Notes: generated by a model from the sequence alone, not told the origin. A DNA stretch of 64,000 nucleotides from Hypericum androsaemum (GCA_963995505.1 OZ023197.1:3938121-4002120), one strand, 5' to 3'. Shown: positions 36,450 through 49,665, numbered from the stretch's first letter. Translations and numbers: made by a program.

Positions 36450-37515
36450 ATCTACAAAATCTTCGTTAACCTTGTTATAGAAAATTTTCGTTATGAACTA
36501 ACTTGTCGTACATCCACGTGCATTAATAAAAAAAATTAAATAGAATTTAGAATTTGAACATTGAAATGCTAAAATATGCAAAAAAATATTCGTTAAATTT
36601 GTTATGCACGGATTTAATTATGAATCGACTTGTTAGTTCTCCACATAGATTAATTTTCCTAAAATTTTAATATTTTATTTTTGAAAGGTTTGAATTTTAA
36701 TATATGATCTGCCGATAATATCAAATTGATAACAAACTTTTATGTATTATTCAATTTTTATTCAAAAATAAGATATAAGCTCTTAAAGACCTAAAATTTG
36801 CTACAAATTTTTTTCTATATTTTTTATTTAACTAAAATTATTGTAAAAATAGAAGGATTATATATCTTATATCCAGTAATATTAAGGACTCTTTTGTAAT
36901 TTTACAAAAAATTCTTAAATTAATTAAAGGTCTAAAATTTCTTAAATTACTTGCCATATATTAATATTCTATGCATGGGAGGTTATTAAATAGAAATCCA
37001 GTAACAGTAAAAAATAGCTGGAATTAGTTTTATGTCATAAATACTCTCAAGCGACGAACCTTACATTTAAATCTTCACGACTTTTCACTAAATAAGGCAT
37101 ATTCGTGGACAATTAGTTACGTACCAAATTTAGACACCAAATAAAAACAAAACTTGACACGTTTTCCAGGATTAAGTTTGATGTTCTCATTAATGTTCTC
37201 ATTAATATGAGGCGTTACAATTAAAGTCCAAGAATAAGAATACAAAATATTAATTACTCGACTAATTAATTAATTAATTAATTACTCGACCAAATAATTA
37301 ATTAATTACTCATGTTTGTATGAAAACATTTTTCTCCATAAATAAGGTAAATATGACATTTCAGATCATGATTAGTGTAAAAAGTAGGGTGGTCTTCATG
37401 ATAAGAGATGACTTCATCTTAATTGTGAAGAAATAAGGAGAAGTAACTTAGTAGCAACAATATCATAATAAGATCTTGGGTCACCCCACTATACATCAAA
37501 TAATTTTGCAATGGT

Positions 37516-38184
37516 CAAAACATATCAAATGACAATCTACTTAGTATATTTGACTAACAAAAATTCTAAAACCCGAAGGTCCATCATAAATATTACAAAC
37601 GGTCAAATCGAAATTGTCAAATGTAACAATTCATATATATATAAGATTGTAGTAAAATTTTCTCAATGCAATTATAGATGAAAATATTTGCACAGTTTGT
37701 TCATCTTGTGACTTTCTCTATGCAATTTTCTCTATCTATAGGGAAAGGAAGCAAATAATTTTCTTTGTTATGAAGTTATCTGTGAACATAATAATTGAGT
37801 CCTTAATGCAAAATTTTTACTTTGTTTTTATAATAGATAAGGGTTTTTTTTTCTCCAAAAAGTCAAATACCTGGATATTAATCGGAGAAAATTTTGTAAT
37901 TTGATTATTCATTTTTGTACCAGAAGGTACTTTTATTCTAATGTGTGGAATTATATGGTATTAAAACATACACTAATCATTTATAATTATATCTGTAAAG
38001 TGCACCAAGATGTTGTGGACGAGAGTCTCCTTAAAATTGTTACACAAGGATTAGTCTCAGATCAAGTCAGAAACAACTATAATTGCACCAAAAATAGACT
38101 TTTAGAAAGAAAAAAAATATATATATATATATAAGTTTAAGGGAAAATCTTCCCCTTTTATTAGCTTTTTTTGGTTAGTGGAAA

Positions 38185-38217
<33 letters not shown>

Positions 38218-38594
38218 TAATTTCCATGCAGCTTACACCTACAAGGTTTAGAAATTAATTATCACCATGATCTTTACAAGTAAAAAAAGATTTGATTCAT
38301 GTTTAAGTACAAAATTAAATCTTATCAACAAAGTTATGTTGTAGACTGTGACCAATGGATCCATTCTTAGACATGAAAAAGAATGGCACAAATCTTTTAT
38401 TAGCCTGCTACCAATTATCCATCCACCTCATTTGATCTAATTATACATACCAGCACCTAACCCATGAAGTTAACCTCTCAAATTTACCACATATTTTTTC
38501 CTTTTTCCAACTTAATTCTCTGAAATAAATCCTCTTCCACCCTCCCCTTCAACAAAAAAACACACACAAAATCAATTTGGTGGCTATTAACAAT
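37516..38594. other. upstream region of the glucanase gene
   Basis: AT-rich, non-coding. It includes TA runs near 38117-38133 and a (TG)n(TA)n microsatellite at about 38187-38217. Just before the start codon the DNA is CT- and CA-rich (38526-38570), likely the 5' leader. Confidence 0.5.
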
Positions 38595-41158
38595 ATGGTC
38601 ACCAAGATCAATCATCAATCTCTCTACCTTGCCCTAATTCTAACCATCTCAACCTTGTTCTCCTTCTCCACCACTGCAATTGCATTAGGTGTTAACTATG
38701 GAACATTGGGAAACAACCTTCCACCACCTTCCCAAGTTGCCAATTTTCTTAGAACCCAAACCATCTTCAACAGCATCAAGATCTTCGACACCAACCCGGA
38801 CATCCTCCGTGCATTCGCAAACTCGGGAATTTCTGTGACCGTTTCGACATTAAACCAGGACATCACCTCGCTTACAAACTTGGAGAATGCGAAGAGATGG
38901 GTGGCAACGAATATTTCCCCGTTTTATCCACAGACGATGATCAATAGGGTCCTTGTTGGGAATGAGATTTTGCTGAGTAACAATAGAGAATGGATTTACA
39001 ATCTTGTTCCTGCCATGAGAACGCTTCACCAAGCGCTTCTTCTTGCTGGATACACACGCATTCAGGTAACTATGTTTCAAATTGAATGGATACATGTGTT
39101 GAAGATCTATCTGATTGTTGTCTTACGATTTTGAGTATGATATGAAGATCTTAACAACACACGTATTGAAAAGTACAACGTTTAATTATTTATATGTTTT
39201 TTTATTAGATTTGTTTTATACACTTTGGAGAAAAAGAGATGAATGCATATATGCATAACATTGTGTTGAAAAATAAATGATAAATTAATCGGCTCCTATA
39301 GAAAACCAGTTGTTGATATGACTTATTCTTTGCAATAAAGAAATTTTTTAACCCAGAAGTTTGGTGTCTTTACATTGCTTTGTATATTCACATTCATTGC
39401 AAAGTAACAATTCATTAACAAATATAACCATTTGAGTTTTAGTTCTATATGACTCTAGATGCCACATTCAGAATATACTTTAGTGATGAATGTTATGGCT
39501 ACCAATAAAATAATTTTTTGTTGATCACCAACTTCGTTGCAAAAAAAATTGAATATATGAGCACTTTTCCCATTTCCAATACAACTGATATTGTTTTACA
39601 AGGTTTTGGGCTTCCATAACTCTTTGTCCCCAATAGACAAACAACATTTATTTTACAAATTTGTTTTGTTTCTAATTTTAAATATTTAAGTTAACAATAT
39701 CTCCGTTACCAATCTTGTACGTCTAATAAATATAATTTCCAACATCTAGAAACATTGATCAAAATTTCTGGTCACGCTACTAATGAATATAAATCTTTAG
39801 GTTACCACACCTCACTACCTCGGCGTATTGAGGGTCTCGGAGCCACCAAGCGCCGGTCAATTCCACTACGATCGAGACGTGTTCTTGCCGATGCTCCAAT
39901 TTCTACGTGAAACCAAGTCACCTTTCATGTTCAACCCTTACCCCTACTTCGCCTACTCTTCTGCCAAATCCAACTACGCCTTGTTCCGGCGCAACCCGGG
40001 GGTACACGACCGGTTCACCGGAATAACCTACACGAACATGTACGACGCCATGATGGACGCGGTCCACTCGGCCATGAAGCGGTTGGGGTTCGGGGACGTG
40101 GACATTGTCGTTGGCGAGACGGGTTGGCCGACGGTCTGCGAATCGTGGCAGACCGAATGCAACCTTCAGAATGCCGCCTGGTTCAATAGTCAGGTGATCC
40201 GGCGGTCGAACCGGAGGATCGGGACACCGCTGATGCCCAGACGGAAGTTCGAGACCTATTTATTTGCTTTGTTCAATGAGAATGCGAAGCCCGGTCCGAC
40301 CACCGAGAGGAATTGGGGCCTGTTCTGGCCGGATTTCACCCCGGTTTACAATGCTGGAGTCTTACGTAGCCAACAGGTAAACATGTTTCTGTTTTATTAT
40401 GCAAATTTTTTAGGTGAAATTCAACTTTGGTACGTATAGTTTGATACACCAATATCATATGGTTTAAAAATGTTCCATCGAGTGATAAAGATTTGTCCAT
40501 TTAGACAAAAAAAATTAATTTTTTTAAACAATTCGAAAATAATTATTTAAATAGTGAGATCACGAAATGTGATACTAACTAACTTATTAATAACCAACAA
40601 CTAGATAAAAACAAAATCCAGGTGGATTGTGTTGCATCCTACATGTATCTATATATTTTTTTTTTTGCTAAAAGTTCACTTAAATATTTTGTGATTTCGT
40701 TGAAGCGGGCTGGTCGAGGAGGTGGAAACAGCCCAAGAGCGGCTGGGAAGAAGTGGTGTGTACCGAAGCCAGGGGCGTCGGCCCAAGCATTGCAAGCGAA
40801 CATAGACTACGTATGTAGCAACGGTGTGGACTGTAGGCCCATCCAAGCAGGTGGGCCCTGCTTCAACCCAAACAACGTCGGGGCCCACGCCTCCTTCGTT
40901 ATGAACTCTTATTACCAAACCCATGGTCGCCAAGACGGTGCCTGCGATTTTTCTGGCACCGGCTCACTGACCACGGTTAATCCAAGTAAGTAATAACTAA
41001 GAAAATTTTAATATTTCATTATTTTTTAAAAATGTTTGAATGATTATTTTTATTCGTGTAATTGTTATATTATTTTACTTTATTCTCTGTGTTTTAGTCA
41101 TCTTACTTGTCTTGTTTTTTTATTGTGATCAGGTCGAGGAACGTGCCAGTATCTTTGA
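38595..41158 (+). CDS. glucan endo-1,3-beta-glucosidase (GH17) with C-terminal X8 domain, 450 aa
   Basis: Four exons join in phase: 38595-39065, 39801-40376, 40706-40985, 41133-41158. The N-terminus (MVTKINHQSLYLALILTIST) is a signal peptide. The mature GH17 domain begins at ALGVNYG and has the acid/base motif VLVGNEILL (about residue 120) and the nucleophile motif VVGETGWPT. A C-terminal X8/CBM43 domain follows (KKWCVPKPGAS to RGTCQYL) with six cysteines. The protein stops right after the last X8 cysteine, so no hydrophobic GPI-anchor tail is present. Role: hydrolysis or remodelling of beta-1,3-glucan (callose) in the apoplast. Position 38577 is an in-frame TTG; the first ATG is at 38595. 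Confidence 0.93.
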
Positions 41159-41868
41159 GGAGTGAGAAACTGAGGATGGTGTGAAAATTCTCTCTCTCAT
41201 GTGAACGATCACTTGTGGAGCTGATTATTTGTAACCCAGTTGCTAATTGGGTTCTTTCCCCTTTTTATAGTTACTCAAAGTAATAAACGTGAATATCGAA
41301 TCAAGGCTGTAGCCTAAAATGTATAAATAAATTAGTAATTGTTTTTTTTATCTTGGTACCTTCCACATCATCTTTACAAGTAGGTGTTGGTAACTGATGT
41401 GGCGTTGTCATGTCGTCGGAGAAACCACGTCGTCTATGTCAACTAGGTTAAGAAATTAGAGACTCTATGTTCTTTTTTTCAAAAAAGTTGGACTCATTTG
41501 ATGAGTTTTAAACAAGAAAGTCCTAATATGATCTCCGTGATTCTACATAATACTAAAGTAAAATTTTTTCTAAAATTTATTCGTGTAGTGAAGCGTGAAT
41601 CACAAAAAAAAATTATCACAAATATTTTTTAAGCCACATGATAATAATGAACAAATGGCTAAAAGCACAAAGTACTAAAATATACTTCATATTATATTCA
41701 CGAACAATAACTAAATCTAAAGTTAAACCTCGTTAAATTCTATAAAAAGCGATTGTCCAGTATCTACTCAATTTAAAATATTAGGGCCCCGAGATTATTA
41801 AGGGTAGAGACAAATGACCCACTTTAAGAATCCGTAAACAATACACTCCCACGAGCCTACATTGATTG
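41159..41868. other. 3' flank of glucanase; no gene seen
   Basis: AT-rich. An AATAAA-like signal (AGTAATAAACG) lies near 41278-41288. The right end adjoins the Copia insertion and may have been upstream DNA of the gene now at 46.8 kb. Confidence 0.5.
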
Positions 41869-44800
41869 GTAAATGAAAGATTCAGCGAAGAGAAACGATA
41901 AACTCTTATTGAACGCCTTAAGCGAGGTTATATACAACGGAGAGTAGGAGCTAACCCTAAACTCTAATTACCTGGCCATATACGTATGGCCCTTTACGTA
42001 CTTAATAGGAAATACAACAGAGAGTTACAACATATGCGACAGGGGCCCAATACGGCCCAATACTCTCCCTCAAGTTGGAGCGTAGAGATCACGAATGCCC
42101 AACTTGCGAAGAAGAAACTCAAACTGCTGTTTAACGAGCGCTTTAGTGAGAATGTCAGCTAGCTGATAATTCGTGCGAACATAGCGCAAGGTAAGGTGAC
42201 CAGACTGAACAACATCGCGAACAAAGTGACCGTCAACTTCAATATGCTTTGTTCGTTCATAGAATACCGGGTTGGAGGCAATATGAATCGCGGATTGACT
42301 GTCGCAAAAGAGTTGGACAGGTTGAGTAAAAGTAACGCCAAGATCCCTGAGTAGCATCTTTAACCATTTGACTTTGCATGTCGCTGCAGCCATGGATCGA
42401 TACTCAGCTTTTGCAGAAGAGCGAGTAACAGTCGGTTGCTTCTTGGTTTTCCAAGAAACCAGAGATAGCCCAAGTTGTACAAAGCGTCCAGTCAATGATC
42501 GACAAGTGACCGGACAGCTGGCCCAGTCAGAATCATAATGAGCATAGAGCTGAAGATCACTATCAGCACGAATAAAAATACCTTGACCTGGACGTCCTTT
42601 TAGGTAATGAACCACACGGAGCGCGGCATCCCAATGCTCTTGGCGAGGGCATTGCATGAACTGTGACAAAACGTGAACACAATAGCTCGGGTCGGGATGA
42701 GTAATCAGCAAATAAATGAGATGGCCAATTAATCGCCGATAGGCTTCAGAATCCCCCAAATCCGCCCTTAAGGTGAGGGCCAGTCGATGATTGGGCTCTA
42801 TCGGAAAGAGAGCTGGTTTAGCGCCGGATAACCCGCATTCACCGATGATGTCCAACGCATATTTGCACTGAGAGACAAAAATACCTTCCGGTCCGCGAGT
42901 AATACTAAGGCCAAGGAAGTACTTCAAAGTGCCAAAATCCTTCATGTAGAAGCAGGTAGACAAATACAGCTTCAGTCTCAAGATTGATGCCTCCTAGCTG
43001 CCACCAATTATCAAATCATCAACATACACAAGCACACACAATGAAATCACATTCCAATGAGAGGTAAATAGAGAATAATCCGCATAGGATTGATGAAATC
43101 CATATCCTCGTAGAGCAGCAGCAAGTTTGGTAAACCAGTTTCGAGGAGCTTGGCGAAGGCCATATAGCGACTTTTTAAGATGACAAACTTGCCTGGTACC
43201 TCTTGCCACAAACTCAGGCGGCGGCTTCATATACACTTCCTCTGCTAAGTCACCATGGAGGAATGCATTATGAACATCCATTTGATGGAGATACCAGGAA
43301 CATACAGCTGCTACAGCTAGAAAAGTTCGTACACTAACCATTTTTGCTACAGGATCAAAAGTCTCATTGTAATCCAACCCTTCAGTTTGATGATCACCGC
43401 GGACAACAAGTCTGGCCTTATATCTCTCTATCGAGCCATCTGAATGATACTCGATGCGATAGACCCACTTACAATCAATAGCAGTCTTGTGGGGTGGTAA
43501 TCGCACCAAGGTCCAAGTCCCATTACATTCAAGAGCATCAATTTCCTTACGCATGGCTTCACGCCATCAAGAATCTTTCACAGCTTCAAAAAAATATGTG
43601 GGTTCATGACCAACGGTAATGGCTGCTACAAATTTCCTGTAACGCTGAGCAAAACTAGTGCTGGTAACAAAATTTGCAATGGGATATCGAGAACCTGATG
43701 ACAGTAAACGGGATACAACAGCATCAGTGGGGGGTCTCTTGATACAGCGCGTAGTGTGCAGGGATACTTTATTGAGGATGAAGTCATGATACTTAGCAGG
43801 TACCACTTTAGGACAATGTCCTCTACCAAGGACAGCAGCTTCGTCAACTGGAGGTGGCTCAGATGGTGGATTTTTTGGACTTGCAACGGACAGGCTGCTG
43901 GTTAATAGTGGTTCGATAATGGGTGAAGGATAACCCACCGCAGGTGACAAAGGCACCACCTCATGTTCTAGAACAACTTCGGGACTCCCCCTGTCGCGAC
44001 AGGGTCCAATCGGAGAAGAAGTAGGAGCGGCATCATCATCATTAGAGGAAATAGGTAAGGATGGAATTGTTTGCGATGAAGCATCCACATTTCTGGAAGA
44101 AGGAGCTTGATAAGGAAATGTGTCTTCCACAAAGATAACATCATGAGAAATAAATATCTCTCCTGTTGCGAGATCGTGCACACTCCAGCCTTTCTTGCCA
44201 AAGGGATAGCCTACAAAAATGCATTTTTGACTCCGTTCGCCAAACTTGTCCTTAACATGAGGACGGGAGTGAACATAGCAAAGACATCTGAAAGTACGCA
44301 TAGATGAATATGAGGGAGCTCTACCAAATAAAATCTCATAAGGAGTTTTGCCTTCAAGTAAAGGAGTCAGAGTCTGATTTATCAAGTAGCCCGCAGCTAG
44401 AATGCATTCACCCCAAAAATCAATCTGTAGATTAGCTTGAAAATGGAGAGCTCGACCAACATTTAAGATGTGCCGATGTTTGCACTCAACGCACCCATTT
44501 TGTTGAGTAGTATCAACGCAAGAAGTTTGATGTATGATGCCATTTTCAGCCAAAAATGAATGAAGACCAAGGAATTCCGTGCCGTTGTCACTACGAAGCA
44601 CCTTGATCTTTTGATTATATTGTGTCATAACCATAGCACAAAACTTGGGAAAAATGCTCCCAACCTCGCTCTTTTCAGACAGCAAGTAAATCCAAACTAC
44701 TGGAGAGCAGTCATCAACAATAGTAAGAAAGTATCGTGCACCACATGAAGAAGCAACCCGATACGGCCCCCACAAATCACAATGAATTAACTGAAAGGGT

Positions 44801-46718
44801 TCATCAGCTTTATTGAAACACAATGAAAAAGTACTTCGAGTATGTTTGGCTCGAAAACATACATCACAATTGTCTTGTTTGCTAGAAACATCTGTGATGA
44901 CAGGCAATAAAGAAACTACTTTATTTGAAGGATGACCCATATGCCGATGCCACAATGAAAAGGAGTCTTCAACCACAGCGTTGCAGACCTGAATATCCCT
45001 CACTGCGCGCAAAAAGTAGACTCCTGCTTGTTGTTCACCCACACCAATCACTGTCTTCAAAATGGGGTCTTGTAACACACACAATCGATTAGCGAAGCTC
45101 GTCGTGCACTTGGAATCTTGAACCAGTTGAGAGACGCTAATCAAGTTGCAAGTCAAAGTCAAAATGAATAAAATACGATGCAGTGTCAAATTGCGTCCAA
45201 AACAAACATCTCCAGCCTTGACAGCAGTTGCCTTACTACCATTAGGTAGGCCAATCGAATAAGAGGTCACCACATTTGTCAAAAGATTCAAGGTTCCAGT
45301 CAAGTGATTAGATGCACTAGTGTCCAAAAGCTATTGGTTTCGAACATCCTTACCAAACAATTTCTCAACTGCATTATTCTGACCGGTCTTGGCTCCATTG
45401 ATAACATTGACGACTTGAGACCACTGCTCGGAGGTCATCCAAGGAAATGCGGACTGGTCCCCTTGGACTCTTTCGTTGTTTCCTGTCGTGGGAGTGTCGA
45501 GAGGTCTGGCTTGTGCAGCATTCGCAAGCTGGGTTCCACGACCTCACATATCACCGTGTCCTTGGCCAGGAGTCCTGCCTCTACGGGATCCACGTCCCCA
45601 TGTCCCTCGGCCTCCACAACCAGAATTCCACCATTCTGGGTATCCAATAATCTGGAAACAATCATTTTTATCATGCCCAACACGTCTGCAGTGGGCACAC
45701 TCGGATCCATCACGGCGAACATTATTCCTATTCATCAGTTTTGCTTGTACAGCAAAACTCAGTGCTTCACTTCGATCATCTTTGGTTATTGCGACAACCC
45801 GATGAATTTCTTCATTCATAAGTCGAGCATGTATCTGGTTCAGATTCGGTAGAGGCACCATACTCAAAATATTGGACCGAACGGTCTGATATACGGCATC
45901 ATCTAGTCCCATCAAAAATTGATATACTTTCTCCTTCTCACGTTCAAACATCAACTCTTTGTCTGCACCACATTTACAACCACAAGTACAATTCAGATGC
46001 TTACTGTAAGCATTAATCTCCTCCCACATACCTTTCAAGCAGTTGTAATAGGCACTTAGGCTGGTTTTGGATTATTTGCAGCTTGCAATCTCGCTTTTCA
46101 ATTAATAGATCCTCATATCGTTCCCGACCGAAAAATGCTCCTTTAGATCTTCCCATAGGTCCTTCACAGTATCCATGTACGACATACTGTCTCTTAGTGA
46201 TGGATCAATGGTATTAAAGATCCAACCTACCAACATGGCATTTACGGCGCACCAATCGTCGTAGTCAGGGTGGTCGTCAGCTGGCTGAGTCACGCGTCCA
46301 TCAATGAAGCCGAGCTTTTTCTTGGCTTTCAATGCATTACGGACCGCCTTCATCCATTCATCAAAATTGTCTCCTTTTAATATCACAGGCGTGATAATAA
46401 CACCCGGATTATCAGCGGAAGTCATGAAATAAGGTGAACTTGGATCCATCATGGCGGGTTTTCGTGCCATAGATCCTTTACTTTGATTCGATTTCTCTTT
46501 ATCTGTCGTGGTGGCTCTGATACCATGAAAGATTCAGTGAAGAGAAACGATAAACTCTTATTGAACGCCTTAAGCGAGGTTATATACAACGGAGAATAGG
46601 AACTAACCCTAAACTCTAATTACCTGGCCATATACGTATGGCCTTTTACGTACTTAATAAGAAATACAACAGAGAGTTACAACATATGGGACAGGGGCCA
46701 ATACGGCCCAATAGTAAA
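41869..46718 (-). mobile_element. near-complete Copia LTR retrotransposon, 4.84 kb
   Basis: LTRs of about 188 bp at 41874-42062 and 46526-46713 flank a full gag-pol on the minus strand. The target duplication GTAAA is perfect (41869-41873 and 46714-46718). The primer-binding site TGGTATCAGAGCC directly follows the 5' LTR (46513-46525) and a purine tract GAGGGAGAG precedes the 3' LTR. By eye the LTRs differ at about six bases and one indel (roughly 3%), implying a fairly young insertion. It sits about 110 bp upstream of the start codon of the gene at 46830. Confidence 0.95.
42070..46470 (-). pseudogene. Copia gag-pol, single frame with six in-frame stops
   Basis: In one reading frame, in order: gag (from MARKPAMMDPSSPYF), CCHC knuckle (CAHCRRVGHDKNDCF), protease (DTSASNH), integrase (HRHMGHPS; catalytic-type D and DNGTEF region), reverse transcriptase ([22 protein letters not shown]) and RNase H (AKAEYRSMA, FYERTKHIEVD). 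The frame is interrupted by stops near 46102, 46072, 45544, 45331, 43567 and 42994. I see no frameshift; several stops have sense neighbours one C-to-T change away. It is therefore a recently disabled copy. Confidence 0.9.
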
Positions 46719-46829
46719 CGTACAAAAATTAAACACAAACACCGCCCACCCACCACAACCACCAAGAACTCATCAAATCAAAGGAGGACTTCGAGAGAAA
46801 AAAACCAAAAACGAAACCCACTAAAACAA

Positions 46830-47581
46830 ATGGAAGAGAAGCTAGAAAAAGCCACCAAGACCAAGAAGAAGAAGCATCAGCAACCAGACAAGAAGAAACC
46901 AAAACACCAACACCCAAACGACCAAACAAAGCCAATCCCAACCTCCTCTTCCTCATCGGACATATCTTTCAAGCCTAGTTCCGAAGTGAAAGGCCTCCGC
47001 TTCGGCGGCCAGCTACTCATCGTCAAGTCCTTCACCGTCCGGCGAGCCAGGCCACTCGAGCTTCTCAAGCTCCTCTCATACCCTTCAACCACCAAAACCC
47101 AAAACAAAGACCGACCCAAGACGCCATTTCCTTCCACAACAGCTTACCTCCCGACCAACTTCACGATCCTGGCCCACCAAGCCTGGCACACCCTAACCCT
47201 AGGGCTGGGCACCAAGAAGTCAAAGGTGGTGATGTTCGTGTTCGACTCGGAGGCCGACAGGTTGGCCGTGGACGCGGCCTGGCCGTCGACGCGGCCTGGC
47301 CGTCCGAGATCCCTCTCGGGGAGGTCAACAAGCAGCTCGTGAGGGGGCTGGTTGGGTTCGAGATGGCCCGGTTCAAGTTCCGGAAAGGCTGCTTCACCTT
47401 CTACGTGTACGCGGTGAGGAAGGAAGGACACTTAGGGTTCGTGTGCGGGGAGGACTTGAGGGTTATATTGAAGTCGGTGGTGTCGTTGAATGATTTCTTG
47501 GATCACACGGCGATGCTCGCTATGCCTCACCAGAGGACCATCAATAGCTATGCTTCTTCCGCTGTTGCTATGGCTCACTAG
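46830..47581 (+). pseudogene. unrecognised plant gene broken by a 17-bp tandem duplication
   Basis: A single-exon frame starts at ATG 46830 (MEEKLEKATKTKKKKHQQPD) with a Lys-rich N-terminus, then a conserved-looking domain (GLRFGGQLLIVKSFTVRRA, FTILAHQAWHTLTLGLGTKK). At 47271-47304 a perfect 17-bp unit is tandemly duplicated, shifting the frame into a stop at 47342. The other frame continues at once with FRKGCFTFYVYAVRKEG and DFLDHTAMLAMPHQR, ending at TAG 47581. Without the extra unit the length would be 244 codons. I do not recognise the family. A Copia insertion about 110 bp upstream separates it from its former promoter region. It could instead be an assembly error at a GC-rich direct repeat. 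Confidence 0.7.
47271..47304 (+). repeat. 17-bp perfect tandem duplication
   Basis: GACGCGGCCTGGCCGTC occurs twice with no spacer (47271-47287 and 47288-47304), inside a coding region, and changes the reading frame because 17 is not a multiple of three. Confidence 0.97.
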
Positions 47582-49289
47582 CTAGCTAGGCCTTGTTTTT
47601 TTTTTCTATCGGGTTTTATTTAGACGTGGTTTTCTTTTACACATTAATTTTTTTTTAGAATGATGATTAGTTTGTTCTTGTCAAATATTCAGTCGATTTT
47701 TAGCTAGTTTTTTAGGAGGAGGAATTTTGTTAATTTTCTGGCACATTTTTGTGTGTGGGTTTTTGTTTTTACTCTCTATTTTGCGGTTCCGGTGAGAATA
47801 AAATTAGTGTTAGGATTTGTCTTGACTCGTATAGTGGATAACTTTCTTCTGCCACTAATTTTTTCTTCCCCATCTTGAAATTTTTTTCCACAAATTTTAT
47901 ATGTTATATTTTTCGTTTCGATTTAATTTCTCTACAATCCGAGTCTGTTTCATGGAGTCCGTGGACTGGCTACCAGCTGCAAGTTAAGGCATCCAATGGA
48001 AAGTGCGAAGAGGCACCGACAGTCGACAGAAGGCAAAAAACGAGGTGACGCCTACACCTTTTTTATATATTGTTTTATTTATTGAAAAGTCTAAAGATGT
48101 GAAGCAATTGGGGAAATGATTAAATAAATAAACATACCGTTATTAATTATTTGAGGGATAATCTCAAAATCCACTTTTGAGTCACGATAAATAAACTGAT
48201 TATTCATGTTTTGTTTTTATGTTGCGCGAGCTGCATGTAATTTTTAGAACTTCCCTCCCTTGGCATGTTGGACAAGTTTCAATTAGGAAATAGTGGGAAT
48301 TCAGTACTTGTTTATTTTTTTCTCATATTAGCAGAAAGTCCAAAAAATTACTGTGGTTATATGAGTTGCTATATACAAACTGACGAAATTTCAATATTTA
48401 TCAAATTTATGGTTGGTTTTATAAGATTTATGTTATTTATTCTAAGATTTATTAATTTTCAATTGACTATGGTCGATTATTCATTCTCTTATCCACCGCA
48501 AATTTTTTATCTCTTTTCCTTTTCCAGCGATTAAGCCGAAGTCAGCGGTCAAAACCCATAAAATTAGGAGCTTAATGTTTTAACAGCATTTCATAATTCC
48601 ATGACCGAACTTTAGAAAAAGATGGAAAGCATTTTACTACGATAGTATTTTCACGAAACTCACGAACTGCAATTTTGTACTAGTACGAAAAATTTTAACA
48701 TCTTATGTTGTAAAATGTATATCTTTACAATTCGGGTGAATAGAGTTTTTTTACCTATGAAAAAAAGAAAGGGAAGGAAAGCTATCGAAGGTCCCGTGAT
48801 GATGGGAGAGGCAGGAATGGGTTAGGGGTTAAGGTCACCACCAACCAAAAAGCTTCTTATGGTCCAAGGAAAAGTGAAAGGATGGAAAGAATACCAAGGG
48901 GAATTCCCTTTTATCACATTCCTCCTGTTGGCTTTAATAATTGCCATAACAAGGTCCCATCTTCCACTAACCTTTTTCACATGGATCGTGGACAATTATT
49001 TGTACTACACTTGCATCAATTTTTTTATGTAAAAATTTTATAACCCATAAGGGAACCATCAAAATAATTATACCAAAATATACTTCGAGCACAACATCCT
49101 AAGATTCTAGCTAGATAAATACCAATCATAACAAAACTATGATTAGTACTATCTAAGTACATTTTTAAAAGGATTCTCTTAGTAACTCCAAAGTGTCCTA
49201 ACCAAAAATAACCCCTAATTACACCTGAAACCAACGAGTCATTCCCCAAACAAGTAGACTCGCGCCTTTACATGGTTCAAAAAATCCTA
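47582..49289. other. intergenic, no gene seen
   Basis: T-rich, non-coding DNA after the broken gene. An 89-residue plus-strand frame (48265-48534) is hydrophobic but featureless and AT-driven. Confidence 0.5.
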
Positions 49290-49465
49290 ATTTGATTGTT
49301 CCCATTTGCCGCATCCCTAATTGCCTCAAGCACAGAGAGAGCATCCTCCTTCCACGTCATACCTATTGTCACCGCCAAGCTCAATGTCGCGTTTGCATGT
49401 TCTTCAATCTGGCATCATCCTGCGTTTCTCATCCGACCATCATCAGGTTTTGACACTTTCATCAA
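49290..49465 (-). pseudogene. possible RNase H-like retroelement remnant
   Basis: On the minus strand one frame reads HANATLSLAVTIGMTWKEDA then LSVLEAIRDAANGN. It loosely resembles the 'EAxxLxxAxxLGxxxxEGDSxxVxxAI' helix-strand of RVT_3-type RNase H domains and the fragment in the AKT2 intron (SWEEDA). It is too short for certainty. Confidence 0.3.
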
Positions 49466-49665
49466 GTGTCTCGAGTTCAAAATTGATAATACTATAATGT
49501 TAAATCTTGATATCAAATCAAAATTACTATAATTGAAATTCTATTTTACCCAAATTTATGTCAACTGGTCCGAATATTGTGTTGTTGAAAAGGAAAAAGA
49601 AAACAGATAGAAAATTGGAGTGAAGAATTGCATGTCGTATTGGGCTGTCCCTCAAAACTCGAAAT

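Noticed and set aside
43626..43886. Extra frames inside the Copia pol regions (also 44107-44307, 55893-56237)
   Set aside because: They overlap recognisable pol in another frame and have no independent support.
48265..48534. Small membrane protein (89 residues)
   Set aside because: Hydrophobic composition follows from T-rich DNA; no start context, domain or conservation signal can be seen.
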